Both the position numbers and the translations under genes were made by a program. Below, piece after piece: positions 5,622 to 7,889 of a stretch of 7,889 bases of DNA; position 1 is the stretch's first letter, and every line of letters begins with the position of its first letter. Below the pieces are notes generated by a model that saw nothing but the letters and a program-made list of their open reading frames with translations, had not been told where the DNA came from and did no database searches. Source of the stretch: Bacteriovoracaceae bacterium. GTDB lineage: Bacteria; Bdellovibrionota; UBA1018. The stretch covers positions 1 through 7,889 of the forward strand of contig JAHFAB010000074.1 in the NCBI GenBank assembly GCA_023250795.1, read 5' to 3'.

Positions 5622-6851
5622 ATGCCAGCACAGGCTCGTTCTCTCACCTTTGCTATCCATGAACTCAACCCTTGGGGGGGGCACGACCGATCTACTCTAG
5701 AAATTGCCAGAAATCTCAGCCATCAGATACCACTAGAAATTAGTTCATATTCGATTGTAGACCCAAAAGGACAAAATGCTTGGGGTCATTACACATTTCG
5801 CCCCATCAGACCATACATCAAAAAACCCGCTTTTTTTCTCATCACATATTTTTATTTCAATAGTCTTTGGAGATTTTGGATGCTTCCAAAGTTCCAGTTT
5901 AAACAGCGCCCATTGATTCATGCCACGGGGGCGTGTTCTCTGATTAGCGATGTGATCCAAGTCCAATTTGTAAATACAGCATGGAAACACGCACGAGATC
6001 GTATTGAAAAAGGTTATTATCAAGCTCCCCATTCACGCTCAGGAAGCCTAATCAAAAGTAAACTCATCAAACTTTATCACGAGTTTATGCTCAATTATGA
6101 TCGAGCTATTGAGAGTCTAGTGTACAAGCCTGACAAAACCTATATTGCAATCGCGCATAGTGTCGCCAAAGAGCTAAAAGATTATTTTGGAGTGAAGGCA
6201 AATGTTCATGTGATTCATCATGGGGTGGATCCACTGTATTTTCATCCCCCAAACGACGAACAGACTCGCCAAGATAGAGAGGCGATTCGAAAAAGCCTCA
6301 GTGTAGCTGAAAATGAACTCGTCATTGCATTTGTAGGTGCTTTTGAAAGGAAAGGTTTGGCCGTTGCGATTGACGCACTGGCTCTTTTAGAGCCCTCTCT
6401 TCGGAAAAAAGTTCGATTGATGGCCGTGGGAAGCGGAGATGCTCAAGGGTTTAAGGAGAGAGCAAAGGCGCATGGAATTGAGGATCGGCTCATCATTGTG
6501 GGTCATACAAAAGAAGTGGTTCGTTACTACAGAGCTGGGGATGCATTTTTACTTCCCACTCTTTATGAACCTTTTGGTCTAGTGATCTTAGAGGCGATGG
6601 CCTGTGGGCTGCCTCCTATTGTTTCTCGTTTGGCGGGAGGGGCCGAATTGATTCGTGAGGGGGAAAGTGGTCTCTTGATTGAATCTCCAACAGACGCTCA
6701 CGAAATCGCTGGGCATCTTGCAAAACTCATTGAAAACCCAGAACTTCGAAAAAAATTAGGGGAGAACGCCAGGGCAGTCGCAGAAAAAAGGACTTGGGAA
6801 AGAGTCGCGCAGGAATATGCTGCCGTTTTGGAACCACTTTTGTTAAAATGA
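5622..6851 (+). CDS. Glycosyltransferase, GT4 family (409 aa)
   Basis: A retaining GT-B enzyme of the classic GT4 type. The N-domain loop is ELNPWGGHDRSTLEIAR (14-30). HGVDPLYF (200-207) marks the link to the donor domain, which carries VGAFERKG (238-245), MAVGSGD (267-273) and EPFGLVILEAMACGLP (316-331) with the full E-x7-E pair E316/E324. A tyrosine-rich hydrophobic patch near 70-92 could bind the membrane. Donor and acceptor are unknown; from context it extends the same surface glycan. The ATG follows the previous TAA with no gap, and AAAGGA (5607-5612) lies nine bases upstream, inside the preceding gene. Codons 18-20 (Trp-Gly-Gly) are written with eight consecutive G. One fewer G would bring TAG 5698-5700 into frame and one more TAG 5741-5743, so slippage either way would abolish the enzyme. 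The gene ends in an ATGA overlap with the MgtC-family gene. Confidence 0.93.
   Translation: MPAQARSLTFAIHELNPWGGHDRSTLEIARNLSHQIPLEISSYSIVDPKGQNAWGHYTFRPIRPYIKKPAFFLITYFYFNSLWRFWMLPKFQFKQRPLIHATGACSLISDVIQVQFVNTAWKHARDRIEKGYYQAPHSRSGSLIKSKLIKLYHEFMLNYDRAIESLVYKPDKTYIAIAHSVAKELKDYFGVKANVHVIHHGVDPLYFHPPNDEQTRQDREAIRKSLSVAENELVIAFVGAFERKGLAVAIDALALLEPSLRKKVRLMAVGSGDAQGFKERAKAHGIEDRLIIVGHTKEVVRYYRAGDAFLLPTLYEPFGLVILEAMACGLPPIVSRLAGGAELIREGESGLLIESPTDAHEIAGHLAKLIENPELRKKLGENARAVAEKRTWERVAQEYAAVLEPLLLK
5674..5681 (+). repeat. Poly-G tract (G8) near the 5' end of a GT gene
   Basis: Eight consecutive G lie at codons 18-20 of the GT4 gene. Short poly-G runs in glycosyltransferase genes are known phase-variation switches in Campylobacter, Helicobacter and Neisseria. 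I traced both neighbouring frames: each reaches a stop within about 25 codons. Confidence 0.9.
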
Positions 6852-7549
6852 CGGGTATGAATACCTTATCTACAAGTTGGAATTTTTCTCAGCTCCTTCA
6901 GTTTTTTGGACCTAAAATCTTTTTCTCCATCCTTTGCGGAGGAATTATTGGCCTCGAAAGAGAGTTGAAAAATAAGCCTGCAGGAATCAAAACTAATATT
7001 TTAATTTGCGTGGGCTCTGCACTTTATACTTCTATTTCGGTTTTGATTTCACTCAGCCATTCTGAACGAGGATATTATGGGGATCCTGCGCGATTAGCTG
7101 CTCAGATTGTTTCTGGGATTGGATTCTTGGGCGGAGGAACCATAATTCAGGCTCGAGGTACAGTTCAAGGATTAACAACGGCTGCAACTATTTGGGTGGG
7201 GGCTGCCATCGGTGTTTGTGTGGGAATTGGGCATTCAGACATCGCACTTTTTACTTCCGTGACGGTCGTGTTGATTCTGGTGGCCACTGGGATTTTTGAA
7301 GATCGGGTACTGGGTCGAGCCCTGACATTTGCCTGTGAAATAGTGGCAGATGATCCCGATGGAGTTTTACGTTCGGCCATTCATCAAACAATGGCAAGAA
7401 ATGAGTTGGTATTAGATGATTTCGATATTGCAGAAAAAGGGGCGCATAGCTTACTCACGATGAAGTACCGAGGACATCGAACGAATCACAAAAAATTTGT
7501 TCTAGAGCTCTGGAGCACAGCTGGAATTATTGAAGTCCGACAGGTTTAG
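6848..7549 (+). CDS. MgtC/SapB-family inner-membrane protein (233 aa)
   Basis: The family includes Salmonella MgtC, which acts in Mg2+ limitation, membrane-potential control and intramacrophage survival; most members have no defined reaction. The MgtC domain shows IFFSILCGGIIGLERELKNK (24-43), GIKTNILICVGSALYTSISV (46-65), GDPARLAAQIVSGIGFLGGG (78-97) and TVQGLTTAATIWVGAAIGV (105-123), all signature stretches. About five membrane segments are visible (near 22-36, 48-68, 85-102, 110-127, 132-150), followed by a soluble tail of about 75 residues that resembles the ACT-like C-terminal domain of some members. ATG 6848 is chosen because it overlaps the GT stop as ATGA. ATG 6857 is possible, and neither has a clear ribosome-binding site, so reinitiation after the GT is likely. 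An upstream in-frame TTG at 6794 would add residues that look non-native and lies inside the GT. Confidence 0.9.
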   Translation: MTGMNTLSTSWNFSQLLQFFGPKIFFSILCGGIIGLERELKNKPAGIKTNILICVGSALYTSISVLISLSHSERGYYGDPARLAAQIVSGIGFLGGGTIIQARGTVQGLTTAATIWVGAAIGVCVGIGHSDIALFTSVTVVLILVATGIFEDRVLGRALTFACEIVADDPDGVLRSAIHQTMARNELVLDDFDIAEKGAHSLLTMKYRGHRTNHKKFVLELWSTAGIIEVRQV

Positions 7550-7735
7550 CGCGACACGTCATGGAATAAGGATTTAGTTTCTTAAAAAAAAGGAACCCGA
7601 GTTACGTGAGTACTCGTCCAATTGACGGAATGGGAAAAATTTCACTTGCAAAAGATCCATTCTGTCTTTAGCGTTAGAGGGGAGAAGATTTTGTTTTTAT
7701 TGGAGTTTAATCAGCCTTAGAGGAGTCACTCACGC
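7550..7735. other. Intergenic region before the HU/IHF gene
   Basis: 186 bases without a gene. I see no canonical rightward terminator after the MgtC-family gene. TTGACG (7622-7627) and TTGCAA (7646-7651) are possible -35 boxes, but neither has a convincing -10 at the right distance. There is an A8 run (7584-7591) and a 5-base hairpin CGAGT/ACTCG (7598-7602 with 7612-7616). The HU/IHF promoter is probably here but I cannot place it. Confidence 0.5.
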
Positions 7736-7889
7736 ATGACAAAAGCAGATTTGATTAACGTCATTGCAGAAAAAGCCCACCTTCAACACAAACAAGCAGA
7801 GCTGGTTGTCAATCGTGTCTTTGACATGATGTGTGATGCACTCAAAAAAGACGATCGAATTGAAATTCGAGGATTTGGTTCCTTTGTCA
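7736..7889 (+). CDS. HU/IHF-family DNA-binding protein, 3'-truncated by the window edge
   Basis: Nucleoid-associated protein that binds and bends DNA as a dimer. The 51 visible codons start MTKADLINVIAEKAHLQH, continue KQAELVVNRVFDMMCDALKK (19-38) as the second dimerisation helix, and reach RIEIRGFGSFV, the highly conserved beta entry before the DNA-binding arm. The arm and C-terminus lie beyond the window. The MTKADLI start and RIEIRGFGSF resemble IHF-beta as well as HU, so I leave the subunit open. The start is supported by AGAGGAG (7719-7725), ten bases upstream. It is separated from the preceding operon by 186 bases and is probably transcribed on its own. The residues recall HU/IHF proteins of Bdellovibrio-type bacteria, but that is from memory and untested. 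Confidence 0.95.
   Translation, partial: MTKADLINVIAEKAHLQHKQAELVVNRVFDMMCDALKKDDRIEIRGFGSFV

Noticed and set aside
5745..6032. Minus-strand frame of 95 codons inside the GT4 gene
   Set aside because: No ribosome-binding site or recognisable domain, and it lies wholly within a gene with strong family motifs.
6794..6847. TTG-initiated N-terminal extension of the MgtC-family protein
   Set aside because: The extra residues are out-of-frame reading of the GT 3' end, unlike the hydrophobic or short N-termini of the family, and there is no spaced ribosome-binding site.
7584..7616. Minus-strand hairpin followed by T8, resembling an intrinsic terminator
   Set aside because: The stem is only five bases with a nine-base loop, six bases separate it from the T-run, and no minus-strand gene lies to the right in this window for it to terminate.
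1..7889. Insertion sequence, integrase or attachment-site remnants that would mark the toxin-antitoxin pair as mobile
   Set aside because: I saw no transposase motif, no target-site duplication flanking 3820-4490 and no tRNA; acquisition is suggested only by position and base composition.

Overview
The window looks like chromosomal DNA from a Gram-negative bacterium of the former Deltaproteobacteria, possibly near the Bdellovibrionota. This rests mainly on the HU/IHF-type protein that begins at the right edge, plus the moderate G+C and export-type signal peptides. No rRNA, tRNA or phylogenetic marker is present, so the assignment is tentative. There are nine protein genes, two of them cut by the window ends. 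I see no insertion sequence, CRISPR array or RNA gene, and no stretch over 300 bases without a gene.

Layout. (1) 1-1456: two divergent genes for secreted proteins of unknown function, separated by a 173-base control region with candidate promoters, a small dyad and near-identical ribosome-binding sites. (2) 1453-3773, minus strand: two glycosyltransferase (GT) genes joined by a 4-base ATGA overlap. The last gene meets the secreted-protein gene tail to tail, with interlocked stop codons. (3) 3774-3894: a compact divergent control region with a perfect TATAAT, an operator-like dyad over it, and a second perfect dyad. (4) 3895-4483, plus strand: a RelE/HigB-type toxin followed by an overlapping XRE-family antitoxin. 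(5) 4491-7549, plus strand: two more GTs and an MgtC/SapB-family membrane protein, with 7-base, 0-base and minus 4-base spacings, so probably one transcript with the toxin-antitoxin pair. (6) 7550-7735: an intergenic stretch leading to a partial HU/IHF gene.

How they work together. The four GTs differ from one another and none is an initiating transferase. They most likely add successive sugars to a surface glycan (LPS O-chain, capsule or exopolysaccharide) whose flippase and polymerase genes lie elsewhere. The toxin-antitoxin pair sits exactly where the two GT arms diverge, so its promoter and operators may control the right arm and possibly both arms. Two GT genes carry slippage-prone repeats early in the reading frame: a run of eight G near codon 19, and a tandem 10-base repeat. 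Changes in either would truncate the enzyme, which suggests possible phase variation of the glycan. This is inference from one sequence.
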